A stretch of DNA of 64,000 nucleotides. Origin: CAYWTS01 sp964461265 (GTDB lineage Bacteria; Bacteroidota; Ignavibacteria; Tepidaquicellales; OLB5). Below are positions 53,241-62,186 of this stretch, piece after piece. Below the pieces are notes generated by a model. That model did not search any database, was not told the origin of the DNA, and saw nothing but the letters and a program-made list of their open reading frames with translations. Made by a program: the position numbers and the translations under genes. The DNA is taken from the NCBI GenBank assembly GCA_964461265.1, contig CAYWTS010000005.1, forward strand, positions 36,452 to 100,451. The letters are read 5' to 3'. Positions within the stretch are counted from its first letter, which is position 1. Each line of letters starts with the position of its first letter.

Positions 53241-54434
53241 TTACAGATTTACTTTCACATCAGAAGTTTTTCTCGATAAATATTTCCACGCAAGGTATGC
53301 CATAAATCCTGCTCCTGCTGTAAGAGTTCGTTCATCTAGATTCATTTGGGGGGTATGTAAATCGCTTGTATTACCGGCACCAATCCAGAAAAACGAACCC
53401 GGAACCTTTTTAAGATAAAAGGCAAAATCCTCGGCTCCCATAAAACTTTCAGCCCTGAAAACATTTTTTCTTCCTGCAAATTCATAAGCAGCTGTTTCCG
53501 CAAAAATTGTTTCTACTGTATTATTAACCAATTCGGGATAACCCGGTGATATCCGGAATTTATATTTAGCACCGGCTGATGAAGTAATGCCTTTTATTGT
53601 CCTATCGATAAGCTTTAATAATTTTTTACGCAGAATTTCATTTAGTGTTCTGATAGTTCCTGCAAGCTTAACTTCCTGCGGAATAATGTTTGTTGCCGTG
53701 CCGCCCTCGATTTTTCCGATTGTTATTACTACAGGTTCAAACGGACTGTTATATCTTGAGACGATAGTTTGCAGTGCAAGCACAACCTGTGATGCAATTA
53801 CTATGGGGTCAATTCCTGTATGCGGTTTTGCACCGTGTGCCTGCTTACCGATTATTGTAATATACAGCTCATCCTGCGAAGCCATCATCACACCCGGGTA
53901 AAACCCGAACGAACCTGCCGGTTTACCGGGAATGATATGCTGTGCAAAGATTGCATTAACTCGGGGATTTTCAAGCACACCTTCTTTAATAAGTATTGAA
54001 GCACCTCCCGGATTTTTTTCTTCACCCGGCTGGAAAATGAGCTTTACATAGCCATTCAGTTCATTTTTTATTTCAGTAAGTATCAATGCCGCACCGTAGA
54101 GCATTGCACTGTGTGCGTCATGGCCGCAGGCGTGCATAACACCGGGATTTTTGGATGCAAAGCGAAGCGAAGTTTGCTCATCGATAGGAAGAGCATCTGT
54201 ATCGGAGCGCAAAGCAACACATTTGCCTTTGTTCTTATTGCCAAGAAACCCGACAACACCTGTACCGCCTGTAACTCGTAAATCATCGGGCTTGAGTTTT
54301 GAAAGCTTATCAAAAATTAATTTTGACGTTTTATATTCTTTAAACGACAGCTCCGGATACTGATGTAGCTTCCTTCTTAAAGTAATTATTTCTTTGGAAT
54401 ATTTTTTTGAAAGATATTTTATTTTGTTGAGCAT
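53241..54434 (-). CDS. M20-family amidohydrolase (hippurate/IAA-amino acid hydrolase-like)
   Basis: 397 aa metallopeptidase-fold hydrolase. Metal-binding blocks: MHACGHDAHSAMLYGAA near 103, FQPGEEKNPGGAS near 137, HGAKPHTGIDPI, and the late MGAEDFAFYLKKVPGSFFWIG. It cuts an N-acyl amino acid to free amino acid and acid; acyl-diaminopimelate or N-acyl amino acids are possible substrates. Cytosolic. It follows the DUF559 cassette 2 region on the same strand. Confidence 0.88.
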   Translation of the reverse strand: MLNKIKYLSKKYSKEIITLRRKLHQYPELSFKEYKTSKLIFDKLSKLKPDDLRVTGGTGVVGFLGNKNKGKCVALRSDTDALPIDEQTSLRFASKNPGVMHACGHDAHSAMLYGAALILTEIKNELNGYVKLIFQPGEEKNPGGASILIKEGVLENPRVNAIFAQHIIPGKPAGSFGFYPGVMMASQDELYITIIGKQAHGAKPHTGIDPIVIASQVVLALQTIVSRYNSPFEPVVITIGKIEGGTATNIIPQEVKLAGTIRTLNEILRKKLLKLIDRTIKGITSSAGAKYKFRISPGYPELVNNTVETIFAETAAYEFAGRKNVFRAESFMGAEDFAFYLKKVPGSFFWIGAGNTSDLHTPQMNLDERTLTAGAGFMAYLAWKYLSRKTSDVKVNL

Positions 54435-54444
54435 TTTTATTTAC

Positions 54445-54480
54445 AACCCCTCCCAGCCTCCCCTTTTGTAAAGGGGAGGT
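54445..54480. repeat. Partial GC-rich hairpin repeat left of DUF559 cassette 2
   Basis: AACCCCTCCC is followed by CCTCCCCTTTTG-TAAAGGGGAGG, the first hairpin of the cassette-2 repeat type. The second hairpin is missing. Confidence 0.55.
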
Positions 54481-54499
54481 GAAAAGACGAATCCCTCCC

Positions 54500-55016
54500 A
54501 ACTTCCCCTTTAGTAAAGCGGAGTTGTCCCGATGTGAAGTCGGGAAGGTGAGGTTGTTATTTTGGATATTTCAATAATTTTTTTTCTAATAATATCTAAA
54601 ACCTCTTCTATATTAATCAAAACCTTGTCATTTTTAAATCTGAGTACACTAATATTGGCATTTTTTAGAGTTTCTTCTTTTTCTTTATCAAGTTCCCTTA
54701 TATCTGATTTATCATGTATAGCACCATTTACTTCTATAGCTAATTTTATTTTTGGACTATAAAAATCAACGATAATAGAACCAATACTATATTGTCTTAA
54801 AAATCGATGTCCGAGAATTTGTTTCTTCCTGATTTCCTGCCAAAGTATTTTCTCAGCAGTTGTCATGTTCTTACGAAGTATACGTCTTGTTTCTTTTAGA
54901 GCTTGGATATTATAAAATTTTCCATTCAATGAATTACAATAAATATTTTTATTACCTGTAAACCTCCCCTTTATTAAAGGGGAGGTGCTCCGGTGCACAT
55001 CGGAGCGGAGGGGTTG
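54500..55016. mobile_element. DUF559 cassette 2 flanked by direct double-hairpin repeats
   Basis: 517 bp: left repeat 54500-54556, gene, right repeat 54961-55016. Both repeats run in the same direction: hairpin CTTCCCCTTTA / TAAAGCGGAG and CCTCCCCTTTA / TAAAGGGGAGG; second stem TCCCGA / TCGGGA against CTCCGGTG / CATCGGAG; tail GAGGTTG / GAGGGGTTG. Same design as the other family, different sequence. Mobility is inferred. Confidence 0.65.
54510..54998 (-). CDS. DUF559 protein (Vsr-like nuclease fold), copy 2, with repeat-encoded ends
   Basis: 162 aa if GTG at 54996-54998 is the start; the true start is uncertain. Core blocks: ILRKNMTTAEKILWQEI, GHRFLRQYSIGSIIVDFY, LAIEVNGAIH. The usual E-x-D reads E-V-N, so catalysis may be impaired. 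The first 15 residues (STSPLIKGRFTG) and the last 15 (TTSPSRLHIGTTPLY) are coded by the flanking repeats. Only about 40 percent of core positions agree with copy 1, so it is not a recent duplicate. Confidence 0.75.
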   Translation of the reverse strand: MHRSTSPLIKGRFTGNKNIYCNSLNGKFYNIQALKETRRILRKNMTTAEKILWQEIRKKQILGHRFLRQYSIGSIIVDFYSPKIKLAIEVNGAIHDKSDIRELDKEKEETLKNANISVLRFKNDKVLINIEEVLDIIRKKIIEISKITTSPSRLHIGTTPLY

Positions 55017-55020
55017 ATTA

Positions 55021-56252
55021 TCAATAATCTACCCTGAAAGTTCCCCAGAAAATGTTATCAGATATTTTCCTATTTTGGTCTATATAATTAAATGTCCTGT
55101 TCTGGAATTTGATAATGAAATAATACTGCCTTATCGGCTGCCAGGTTAATTCTGCAATAATTATGTTCCTATTCACACGCAAACCCCTGAGGAATTCGTT
55201 CTTCACATCGGTATCGTGGCTGCCGTTAAGTATGTTTGAACCGACGTTAGTGGTAATCTGTCCAAGGCTGTCGGTAATATTCATCCCCGAACGCTGATGC
55301 TTAAACGTAACCGATATACTGAAACGGCTTCCGAAGTTATAGCTCAGCTTTAATGCATGCTCATCGGAGTTGGGATTTAACGCCAGCCCCACCGGCTGGT
55401 TCCAGTTGCTGTAAGAATTATTTATCTGTCTGTGCGAATAAACAAACGGATCAATTTTTGTATATTCGTATGTAAATGCAAGGTCAGGCATCATAAAGGC
55501 ATCCTGCCACTGGAGTCCTAACTGGTATGCAAACTTGTTATCGTTGCCTGTTTTATCCGATTTTCCAAGGGTTTCGAAGTTCAAATCATCTATTAGAAAA
55601 CTTCCCTGCAGAGTGATTTTCTTGGCAGGGAAAAACTGTGCATCGAAAGCAATTATAGTATTGTTCGAGTTTTTACCAGGCACTTCAGTATTTAAATCGG
55701 CTGAGGTTAAAAAAGCAAGCGGGTTTAAAAAAGCAAAATTCAGCGGGACGCTGCTGTAAACGAGCATTTCATTGAACCCAAGCCGCATAAATCCGTTAAA
55801 CAGCGGACCGAGCTCAAGCCTATGGGCAACAAGATATTTTGCTTCAAGCTGTATACCGGCGGAGTCCTGCCCAACAATACTCGAATAGAAAAACGAGTAT
55901 TTTATTTTTTTATACGATAAATCGAACTTCAGATAATCGAACGGAGCTGTATTCTCCGAAACTATCATTTTATCAAGAAAACCGGTTCCTATTTTCAGAG
56001 CTTCACGTCCGGCAGTTAAGCCAAGCCACTCACCGTTTGACGGAGAAAAGCGTATATATCCTTCATATGAATCGTATGTTTTATTGCCTTCACTGATAAA
56101 CTTCCGTGTGGATGCAAGAACGGGGTCAAATTGTGCAGCAAAGTATGCATCCTCCTTTCTTCCGCCTAAACGGACTCCATTTGATAACCGCAGGTAGTAA
56201 CCAACGGTATTAAACAAAGTACCTCTTAATCTTAAGCCAACGTTACCGAGCA
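55021..56252 (-). CDS. Outer-membrane barrel, Wzi/capsule-assembly-like (5' end lost in gap)
   Basis: 411 codons remain, open to the gap edge; upstream codons read LGNVGLRLRGTLFNTVGYYLRL. Alternating strands continue to the end (YYFIIKFQNRTFNY, IFWGTFRVDY), with an aromatic last residue. GLTAGREALKIGTGFLDK resembles the Wzi capsule-assembly group, and the neighbourhood of glycan genes fits. The start and any signal peptide are in the N run. Confidence 0.65.
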
Positions 56253-56352
56253 NNNNNNNNNNNNNNNNNNNNNNNNNNNNNNNNNNNNNNNNNNNNNNNN
56301 NNNNNNNNNNNNNNNNNNNNNNNNNNNNNNNNNNNNNNNNNNNNNNNNNNNN
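56253..56352. other. Scaffold gap of 100 N between two genes
   Basis: Nominal length. It removes the 3' end of gmhA and the 5' end of the barrel gene; both frames are open at the gap edges. Unlike the first gap there is no shared sequence at its borders. Confidence 0.9.
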
Positions 56353-56771
56353 ACACCAAGCGTAACAAGTCCGTTTTTATTTGCCCAATCTATTGCCTCT
56401 AAAACATTCGGACTGTTTCCCGAGCCGCTTATTGCTATAACCATATCACCCGGATTGGCAAGTGTTCTTAGCTGCTGCTCGAAAATGGTGTTGTAGCCTT
56501 CATCGTTGCCTTGTGCGGTAACAAAAGCCATGTTATCGGTTAAGCTTAGGGCACGTAAGCGTTTTGTCTGGTTACTATCGAGCCGGGTACCTTTTGCTAA
56601 ATCCTGTGCAAAATGCGAGGCGTTCGAGGCACTGCCTCCGTTGCCAATTACAAAAACCATAGTTCTCTTATTATATGCATCAACCAGCAAATCGATGAAT
56701 TTTTCGATTTCATCTGTGTCTAATAAATCGAGTGTAGATAAATATTTCTGTGTGTATTGCTTAAAGTCCAT
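56353..56771 (-). CDS. gmhA: Sedoheptulose-7-phosphate isomerase-like SIS protein (3' end lost in gap)
   Basis: About 139 of some 190 residues remain. SIS-domain motifs: VFVIGNGGSASNASHFAQDLAKG, DEGYNTIFEQQL, and AISGSGNSPNVLEAI. GmhA makes heptose-7-phosphate from sedoheptulose-7-phosphate, the first step to surface heptose. A heptose-7-phosphate kinase gene lies 1.3 kb upstream in the same direction, which supports the call. Confidence 0.85.
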
Positions 56772-56830
56772 AAAATTTTAATAAATTATGCTAAAATTAA
56801 GATAATATTGATTTAACTCAATGATAAAGA

Positions 56831-56866
56831 GTTAATAAAGTTAATAAAGTTTGTAAAGTTAATAAA
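56831..56866. repeat. Tandem 9 bp repeat, four units
   Basis: GTTAATAAA, GTTAATAAA, GTTTGTAAA, GTTAATAAA in the 176 bp between the SDR gene and gmhA. Such tracts can vary in number and lie here in the leader of gmhA. Confidence 0.75.
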
Positions 56867-56947
56867 GTGACGTGAAAATGATAAAAACCAATCTTTTTAG
56901 CAAATTAAAAGCGGTATTGTAAAGTACAGCAAATGCGGAAGAAAATT

Positions 56948-58072
56948 TTATTTCTGATTAGTCTTTGCTTTTCTTACAACATTCATATTCTTCATTGTTT
57001 TTTCTGCGAAGTCAAGAATGTCGTCGATGTTGGTTTGTGATTTGAGGTAGGTTACGTATTCTTTTACGCTGTCTTCAGCAGTGCGTTTTGGTGACCAGCC
57101 AAGTGATTTTAATTTCGAAATATCCGAGCAAGCATTTCTTGTATCGCCGAAGCGGTAAAGCCCCTCGATTTTCGGTTTTATATGTTCTTTCCCGAACTGT
57201 TTTGCAACAATCTCTGCAAACTCTTTTACTGAGTAAGCAGTTCCGCCTCCTACGTTAAATGCATTATAATCAGCACGGTCATCCTGCATTGCCAGTATGT
57301 TTGCATCCACTACATCGTGAATGTTTACAAAATCCCGCATCATCATACCGTCTTCATATATCACAGGTGGTTTATCGAAGAAGTAACTTAGTGAAAAAAT
57401 CCTGCAGGCACCGCTGTACATGTTGTAAAACGATTGACGTGAACCCTGAACAATAGAATACCGTAACGCTACACTTGGAATCGAATATCTTTCACCGAAA
57501 TTCAAAGCCATAAGTTCCTGCGAGTACTTGGATATTGCGTATTGGTTTGGCGGTGATGCGTATGTTTCGGGTGTCCAAATCCATTTGAGCTTTTCACCTT
57601 TATCGTCATAAAAATCCCACAATCCTTTTTCAAGCTGTTCATTTGTGCGTCTTTTTGGATAGTATAGTTTTCCGGCAGATGATTTGTAAATACCCTCACC
57701 GTTTACAAATTGCGATGAAGCAACTACAACTTTTTTAACGTTTAATTTTTCGGCAACTATTATCTCATAAATTAATGCAGTAGAAACTGAATTTACATGG
57801 AAGAATGTCGAAAAATCGGGCAAGTAATCCTGGTAAGCAGCAAAATGAAAAACATAATCAACACTCTTCAAAGCATTACGCATTGCGATTTTATCACGCA
57901 CATCTCCTAAGATAAACTCAGCTTCCTTCGGAATATATGACGGTTTGCCTTTTAAATGGACAGGCTTCTGGAGGTTATCAAGAATCCTGACCTCATAGCC
58001 AAGTTCCAGCAGTCTATCGACTGTATGTGAACCGATAAATCCCGCACCACCTGTTACTAAAACTAATGCCAT
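56948..58072 (-). CDS. NAD-dependent epimerase/dehydratase (extended SDR)
   Basis: 374 aa. NAD-binding VTGGAGFIGSHTVDRLLE at the N-terminus, catalytic YAISK, and a nucleotide-sugar region with GGGTAYSVKEFAEIV. A 30-residue insertion at about 120-150 carries a run of basic and aromatic residues (YYPKRRTNEQLEKGLWDFY). It acts on a nucleotide sugar in surface glycan synthesis; which one is not clear. It starts 6 bp after the heptose kinase gene. Confidence 0.85.
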   Translation of the reverse strand: MALVLVTGGAGFIGSHTVDRLLELGYEVRILDNLQKPVHLKGKPSYIPKEAEFILGDVRDKIAMRNALKSVDYVFHFAAYQDYLPDFSTFFHVNSVSTALIYEIIVAEKLNVKKVVVASSQFVNGEGIYKSSAGKLYYPKRRTNEQLEKGLWDFYDDKGEKLKWIWTPETYASPPNQYAISKYSQELMALNFGERYSIPSVALRYSIVQGSRQSFYNMYSGACRIFSLSYFFDKPPVIYEDGMMMRDFVNIHDVVDANILAMQDDRADYNAFNVGGGTAYSVKEFAEIVAKQFGKEHIKPKIEGLYRFGDTRNACSDISKLKSLGWSPKRTAEDSVKEYVTYLKSQTNIDDILDFAEKTMKNMNVVRKAKTNQK

Positions 58073-58078
58073 CTGAAA

Positions 58079-59068
58079 TTACTTAATATCGTACCTAGTC
58101 TGGTTAAATATGATTTTGCTTCCGTATTTATCAAGCAGAAAAGGCAGTTCCCGGTATTCAGCCATTTTATTACGAAGAGTATCCTGGTGGTTTCTTTCAC
58201 AGTAAACCAGCAGAAAACCGCCTCCGCCGGCACCTGATATTTTTGCACCCAAAGCACCGCCTTCCATTGCTTTATTATACATACGGTCTATTTCGGGATT
58301 GGAAACATTGGAAGCAAGCTGTTTCTTCATTTCCCAGTTCACTTTCAGGTTCTTACCTACACGATTAATATCAAGCTCGTTCAGTGCGTTTCTTGTATCG
58401 TAGGCAAGTTCCTTTATTTTATTGTGGAATTCTATCTTGTTATGTATACTGCTGCTTTGTTCTTCGAGAATTGTTGATGCTGCTCTTGTTGTGTTGGTGA
58501 AAAACAAAAGCAGGTTAGAGCCCAGCTTACGCCTGACTTCGCTTTCGATATATATATCTTCTACCTGTACTTCACCTTTCTTACAGAACTTGAATGCCTT
58601 CAATCCGCCGTAAGCTGCTATATACTGGTCTTGTTTGCCAATGGGACGATTCAGGATTTCAATTTCTATTTTACAAGCTTCTTCTGCAAGCTGTTGGGAA
58701 GTAACAAGTTTTCCCTTGTACTGATAAAATGCATTTAGCAAGCCCACTGTCAGGCTGCTTGAAGAGCCAAGCCCTGACCCTTCGGAAGGTATATCGGCAA
58801 GCATCATTACCTCAAAACCTTTTTTCAGTCCCGTTAATCTGGCAGCTTCTCTGACAAGGTCGTGCTGGATTTCGTCGACAGAATTAACGATTTCTTTTTT
58901 AGAGTAATCTACATATATGAGGTCATCGAACCGCTCTTTGATAATTACGTAGAGATATTTATCTATCGCAGTGCTTACAACGAAGCCATCATGTTTTGTG
59001 TAGTAATTCGGAAGGTCTGTTCCGCCTCCTGCGAGGCTTATCCTCAAAGGTGTCTGTGAAATTATCAT
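58079..59068 (-). CDS. hddA: GHMP kinase, D-glycero-alpha-D-manno-heptose 7-phosphate kinase-like
   Basis: 329 aa. Start QTPLRISLAGGGTDLPNYY, ATP loop PSEGSGLGSSSSLTVGLL, and KISGAGGGGFLL near the end. These are hallmarks of HddA, which phosphorylates heptose-7-phosphate for GDP-heptose. Together with gmhA it gives two of the four steps. It begins 1 bp after the acetyltransferase gene ends. Confidence 0.87.
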   Translation of the reverse strand: MIISQTPLRISLAGGGTDLPNYYTKHDGFVVSTAIDKYLYVIIKERFDDLIYVDYSKKEIVNSVDEIQHDLVREAARLTGLKKGFEVMMLADIPSEGSGLGSSSSLTVGLLNAFYQYKGKLVTSQQLAEEACKIEIEILNRPIGKQDQYIAAYGGLKAFKFCKKGEVQVEDIYIESEVRRKLGSNLLLFFTNTTRAASTILEEQSSSIHNKIEFHNKIKELAYDTRNALNELDINRVGKNLKVNWEMKKQLASNVSNPEIDRMYNKAMEGGALGAKISGAGGGGFLLVYCERNHQDTLRNKMAEYRELPFLLDKYGSKIIFNQTRYDIK

Positions 59069-59069
59069 A

Positions 59070-59654
59070 TTAAGTTATTTCTATAACTTTATCTTTATTA
59101 TCTTCTGATTTTAATAATTTATATTTGTTGCTTTTTGAATCGGCAGCAATTTTATTTTCATCGAAAATAAGTTTTTCACCTGTTTTGGCTACCCAGTGCT
59201 TGAATCTGGCAGGATTACCCAGAACCAGAGCAAAATCGGGAACGTTTTTTGTTACGACAGCACCAGCCCCTATCATGCAGTATCTTCCCAGTGTATTACC
59301 GCAGATTATAGTAGCGTTTGCACCTATAGTAGCGCCTTGTTTAATAAGTGTCTTAACTACGCCAACATGAGCTTTGCTTCGTGGATAGAGGTCATTAGTA
59401 AGAACGCAGTTTGGTCCAAGAAAAACATCGTCTTCGATGGTTATGCCATCCCACACAGCTATACAATTTTTGATAGTTACACGGTTTCCTATAACAACAT
59501 CGTTTTCAACAAAAACGCCGTCGCACAGGTTGCAGTCATCACCTATTTTAGCACCTTTTAATACATGAGCAAATGCCCAGATACGTGTGTTCTTGCCTAT
59601 GTTATCAGATTCGCATAATGCATTAGGGTGGACAAAGAAGGGTTTTTCAGGCAT
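59070..59654 (-). CDS. Left-handed beta-helix N-acetyltransferase (WbpD/WlbB-like)
   Basis: 194 aa with hexapeptide repeats (IGKNTRIWAFAHVLKGAKIGDD, VENDVVIGNRVTIKNC, GANATIICGNTLGRYCMIGAGAVV). Members acetylate the 3-amino group of UDP-sugars such as UDP-GlcNAc3NA. The neighbouring genes encode a dehydrogenase and aminotransferase that would make that substrate. It starts 3 bp after the dehydrogenase gene. Confidence 0.87.
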   Translation of the reverse strand: MPEKPFFVHPNALCESDNIGKNTRIWAFAHVLKGAKIGDDCNLCDGVFVENDVVIGNRVTIKNCIAVWDGITIEDDVFLGPNCVLTNDLYPRSKAHVGVVKTLIKQGATIGANATIICGNTLGRYCMIGAGAVVTKNVPDFALVLGNPARFKHWVAKTGEKLIFDENKIAADSKSNKYKLLKSEDNKDKVIEIT

Positions 59655-59657
59655 GCC

Positions 59658-60704
59658 TTAGTGTTTAAACGATTCGCTGGTAGTTTCAAGAAGTTTTACT
59701 ACATCCAAACCCATACGTCCGCCGTTAATGGGAATTTTATTATTCATTATACAATCGATGAAATGCTCACATTCCATTCTGAGAGGTTCATGTTGTTCAA
59801 GCGGCAGTATAAAGATTTCGCCGGTACCATAACTTAATTTACCCGAGTCGGCATCCTTCATCTTTGTTCTGTTATCTTCGCCTTTGCCGTAGAGTTTCAG
59901 CTTACCATCCAGTGCGAGCATTTCGTCATAAACAATAGTGCCTTCTGTCCCGAATATTTGCATCAGACGTGTTTTATTCGATGAAAGCCAGCCGAGGTGA
60001 ATATGAGCGGTAATACCACTTCTGAATTCAAGGTCAATGTGTGCATTATTAGTAAGAGGTCTCGGAGCTTTGTGAGGGTGTTTTGATATTTCTGAATTAC
60101 TGATCGGGTAAGCATTTTTCTGACTCGTTATTTTCAGCGGGTATTCTTCCAGAAGATACAGAACTATCGAAAAGTCATGCGGTCCGAGGTCCCAAATAAC
60201 ATCAACATCAGCATGCGGTGGTGCAAGGTTTATTCTTGTGGAAGTAATATGATGTATCTTACCGATTACCTTTGACTTAAGCAGTTGCTTAATTTTTCTG
60301 ACGGCAGGTGCAAACTGGAATACATGTCCTACTGCAATCACCTTGTTAAGCTTTGAGGCTGTATCGACCAAAAGCTCTGCTTCTTTAATGTTAAAGGCGA
60401 GCGGTTTCTCTATAAATACATGCTTGCCGAAAAATAAAGCTTCCTCTGCAAGTTCTTTATGAGTCGATACAGGTGTTGCAATGCAAACAGCATGTATTGA
60501 CCTGTCTTGAATTAAATCTTTGTAATTCTTTGTTGTTTCTATGAGAGGGAATTCTTTTTTAATATATTCGAGCCTCCCCGATTTTAGGTCACAGACTTTT
60601 TTTACTTTGCAATTCGGAAGACTGTCGAAGTTTCTTACAAGCTTTGGACCCCAATAACCGCATCCAATAACACCCAGGTTAACGGTTTTTACATGTTGTT
60701 TAAT
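59658..60704 (-). CDS. Gfo/Idh/MocA oxidoreductase (WbpB-like) with an abnormal start
   Basis: 348 aa if ATT at 60702-60704 starts it. NAD motif VNLGVIGCGYWGPKLVRNF, EKP in FIEKPLAFN, and WDLGPHDFSIVLYLLEE are intact to the end. Upstream of the NAD motif no ATG, GTG or TTG exists in frame before the stop of the preceding gene. An ATG at 60692-60694 sits out of frame and is followed directly by TAA. Likely a 2 bp indel at the start, an ATT start or an assembly error. It would oxidise UDP-GlcNAcA at C3. Confidence 0.75.
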   Translation of the reverse strand: MKQHVKTVNLGVIGCGYWGPKLVRNFDSLPNCKVKKVCDLKSGRLEYIKKEFPLIETTKNYKDLIQDRSIHAVCIATPVSTHKELAEEALFFGKHVFIEKPLAFNIKEAELLVDTASKLNKVIAVGHVFQFAPAVRKIKQLLKSKVIGKIHHITSTRINLAPPHADVDVIWDLGPHDFSIVLYLLEEYPLKITSQKNAYPISNSEISKHPHKAPRPLTNNAHIDLEFRSGITAHIHLGWLSSNKTRLMQIFGTEGTIVYDEMLALDGKLKLYGKGEDNRTKMKDADSGKLSYGTGEIFILPLEQHEPLRMECEHFIDCIMNNKIPINGGRMGLDVVKLLETTSESFKH

Positions 60705-60710
60705 AATAAT

Positions 60711-62174
60711 TTACACCCCTCCTTTTCCAAAAACCATAATAGGTACTGTTTTAAAAAGTATCCTGATATCCAGCCATAAAGACTGATTATCTGCATAATA
60801 CAGGTCAAGTATTATGGAATCGTTAAAGCTGACATCTTTCCTGTTGCGGGCAATAATCTGTGCAAGCCCGGTCATTCCGGGTATGACCTTATATCTCAGT
60901 TTATGCCAGTCTTTAAATTCTTCATACTCGTATGGCAGGCAGGGTCTTGGACCTACGAGGCTCATGTTACCTTTAAAAACGTTAATAAGCTGCGGGAGCT
61001 CATCTATGCTGAACTTTCTTAAAATTCTCCCGGTTAGAGTTACTCGCGGGTCATTGCTTAATTTCTGATAACCAATGTTCCGGCTGATAATATTTTTTAG
61101 ATGTTCTCTGTGATGGGTTGGGTCGTTATTGGTATACATAGTTCTGAATTTATACCATTTAAATTCCTTCCCGTTTTTACCTATCACAGTTGAGGTATAC
61201 AATACCGGGCCTCGGGAGGTTAATTTAATAGCTATTGTAATCAGGAGTATAAACGGGCTTAAAAATAATGTAATAACAGAAGACATCAGTATGTCGAAAA
61301 TCCTTTTCAGCTTTTCTGAATAAAGAGGCGAAACCTTAGAAGAAATCGAGATTATTTTTAAGTCATGGTATTCAGTCTCATCCCATTTACGGTTGATAAT
61401 ATCAAAATGGTTTGAAACCATATTTACGGTGCAGTTAGTAAGCTTGCACTTTTCTATCAGCTTTAGCAGGTTAATATTTTCGATATTTTGGATTGTAATG
61501 TAGAGTTCGTCTAATTCGTACTTGTCTACTATTTTATTTAAGTCGTTAGTATTACCAAGAACGTTTATGCCGTTAATAAATAAACCTTGTTTTTGTTCGT
61601 CATCATCTATATAGCCAACCAGTTCGATGTGGTAATGCTGTTTATTAGCTATGGTCTCGGCAAAATATCTGCCCAGCCTTCCTGCTCCTATTGCAGCAGC
61701 TCTTCTCATTAACAGCTTATTGATATTTCCTGCAAGATACTGCCCGCTGAATGTTTTTCTGAATATCAGTATTCTGGTAATCAGCAGTAATGTAAATGCA
61801 AGTGTGAAATAAATTATTACCTGTGTTCTGGAATCGTGGAGCGTTTCCCTTGTTTTTATGATAAATATAAGGAGTATTATAACAATACTGTCTATCAATA
61901 ATCCTTTAAGTATCAGCAGGGTTTGTTCTCCTGTTTTCAGGAAATATTTATGTTTGTACAACTGGTAATATCTGAAAATCGGAACTACAAGAAAAGCACC
62001 TGCTAGAAATATCAGCAGTTTTTCATAAAAGAAAGTATTAAACAGGTCGTATTCTACTTCTTTATTTGCAGTAATAGTAAGAGAAACAATTACTGCAATA
62101 AGCGAACAAATCAAATCGCTTATTGAAAGCGTCAGTTTTTTAGGACCCCACTTTTTTACAAAATTCTCGAACAT
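60711..62174 (-). CDS. Undecaprenyl-phosphate sugar phosphotransferase (WbaP/EPS type)
   Basis: 487 aa. Four or so N-terminal membrane helices (to about 130), a CoA-binding-like domain (AAAIGAGRLGRYFAET, 158-250), another helix near 300, and the bacterial sugar transferase domain (KWYKFRTMYTN, DELPQLINVFKGNMSLVGPRP). It moves a sugar-1-phosphate onto undecaprenyl phosphate and starts the glycan repeat unit at the inner membrane. It follows the aminotransferase by 12 bp. Confidence 0.9.
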   Translation of the reverse strand: MFENFVKKWGPKKLTLSISDLICSLIAVIVSLTITANKEVEYDLFNTFFYEKLLIFLAGAFLVVPIFRYYQLYKHKYFLKTGEQTLLILKGLLIDSIVIILLIFIIKTRETLHDSRTQVIIYFTLAFTLLLITRILIFRKTFSGQYLAGNINKLLMRRAAAIGAGRLGRYFAETIANKQHYHIELVGYIDDDEQKQGLFINGINVLGNTNDLNKIVDKYELDELYITIQNIENINLLKLIEKCKLTNCTVNMVSNHFDIINRKWDETEYHDLKIISISSKVSPLYSEKLKRIFDILMSSVITLFLSPFILLITIAIKLTSRGPVLYTSTVIGKNGKEFKWYKFRTMYTNNDPTHHREHLKNIISRNIGYQKLSNDPRVTLTGRILRKFSIDELPQLINVFKGNMSLVGPRPCLPYEYEEFKDWHKLRYKVIPGMTGLAQIIARNRKDVSFNDSIILDLYYADNQSLWLDIRILFKTVPIMVFGKGGV

Positions 62175-62186
62175 TACTATTAAAAT

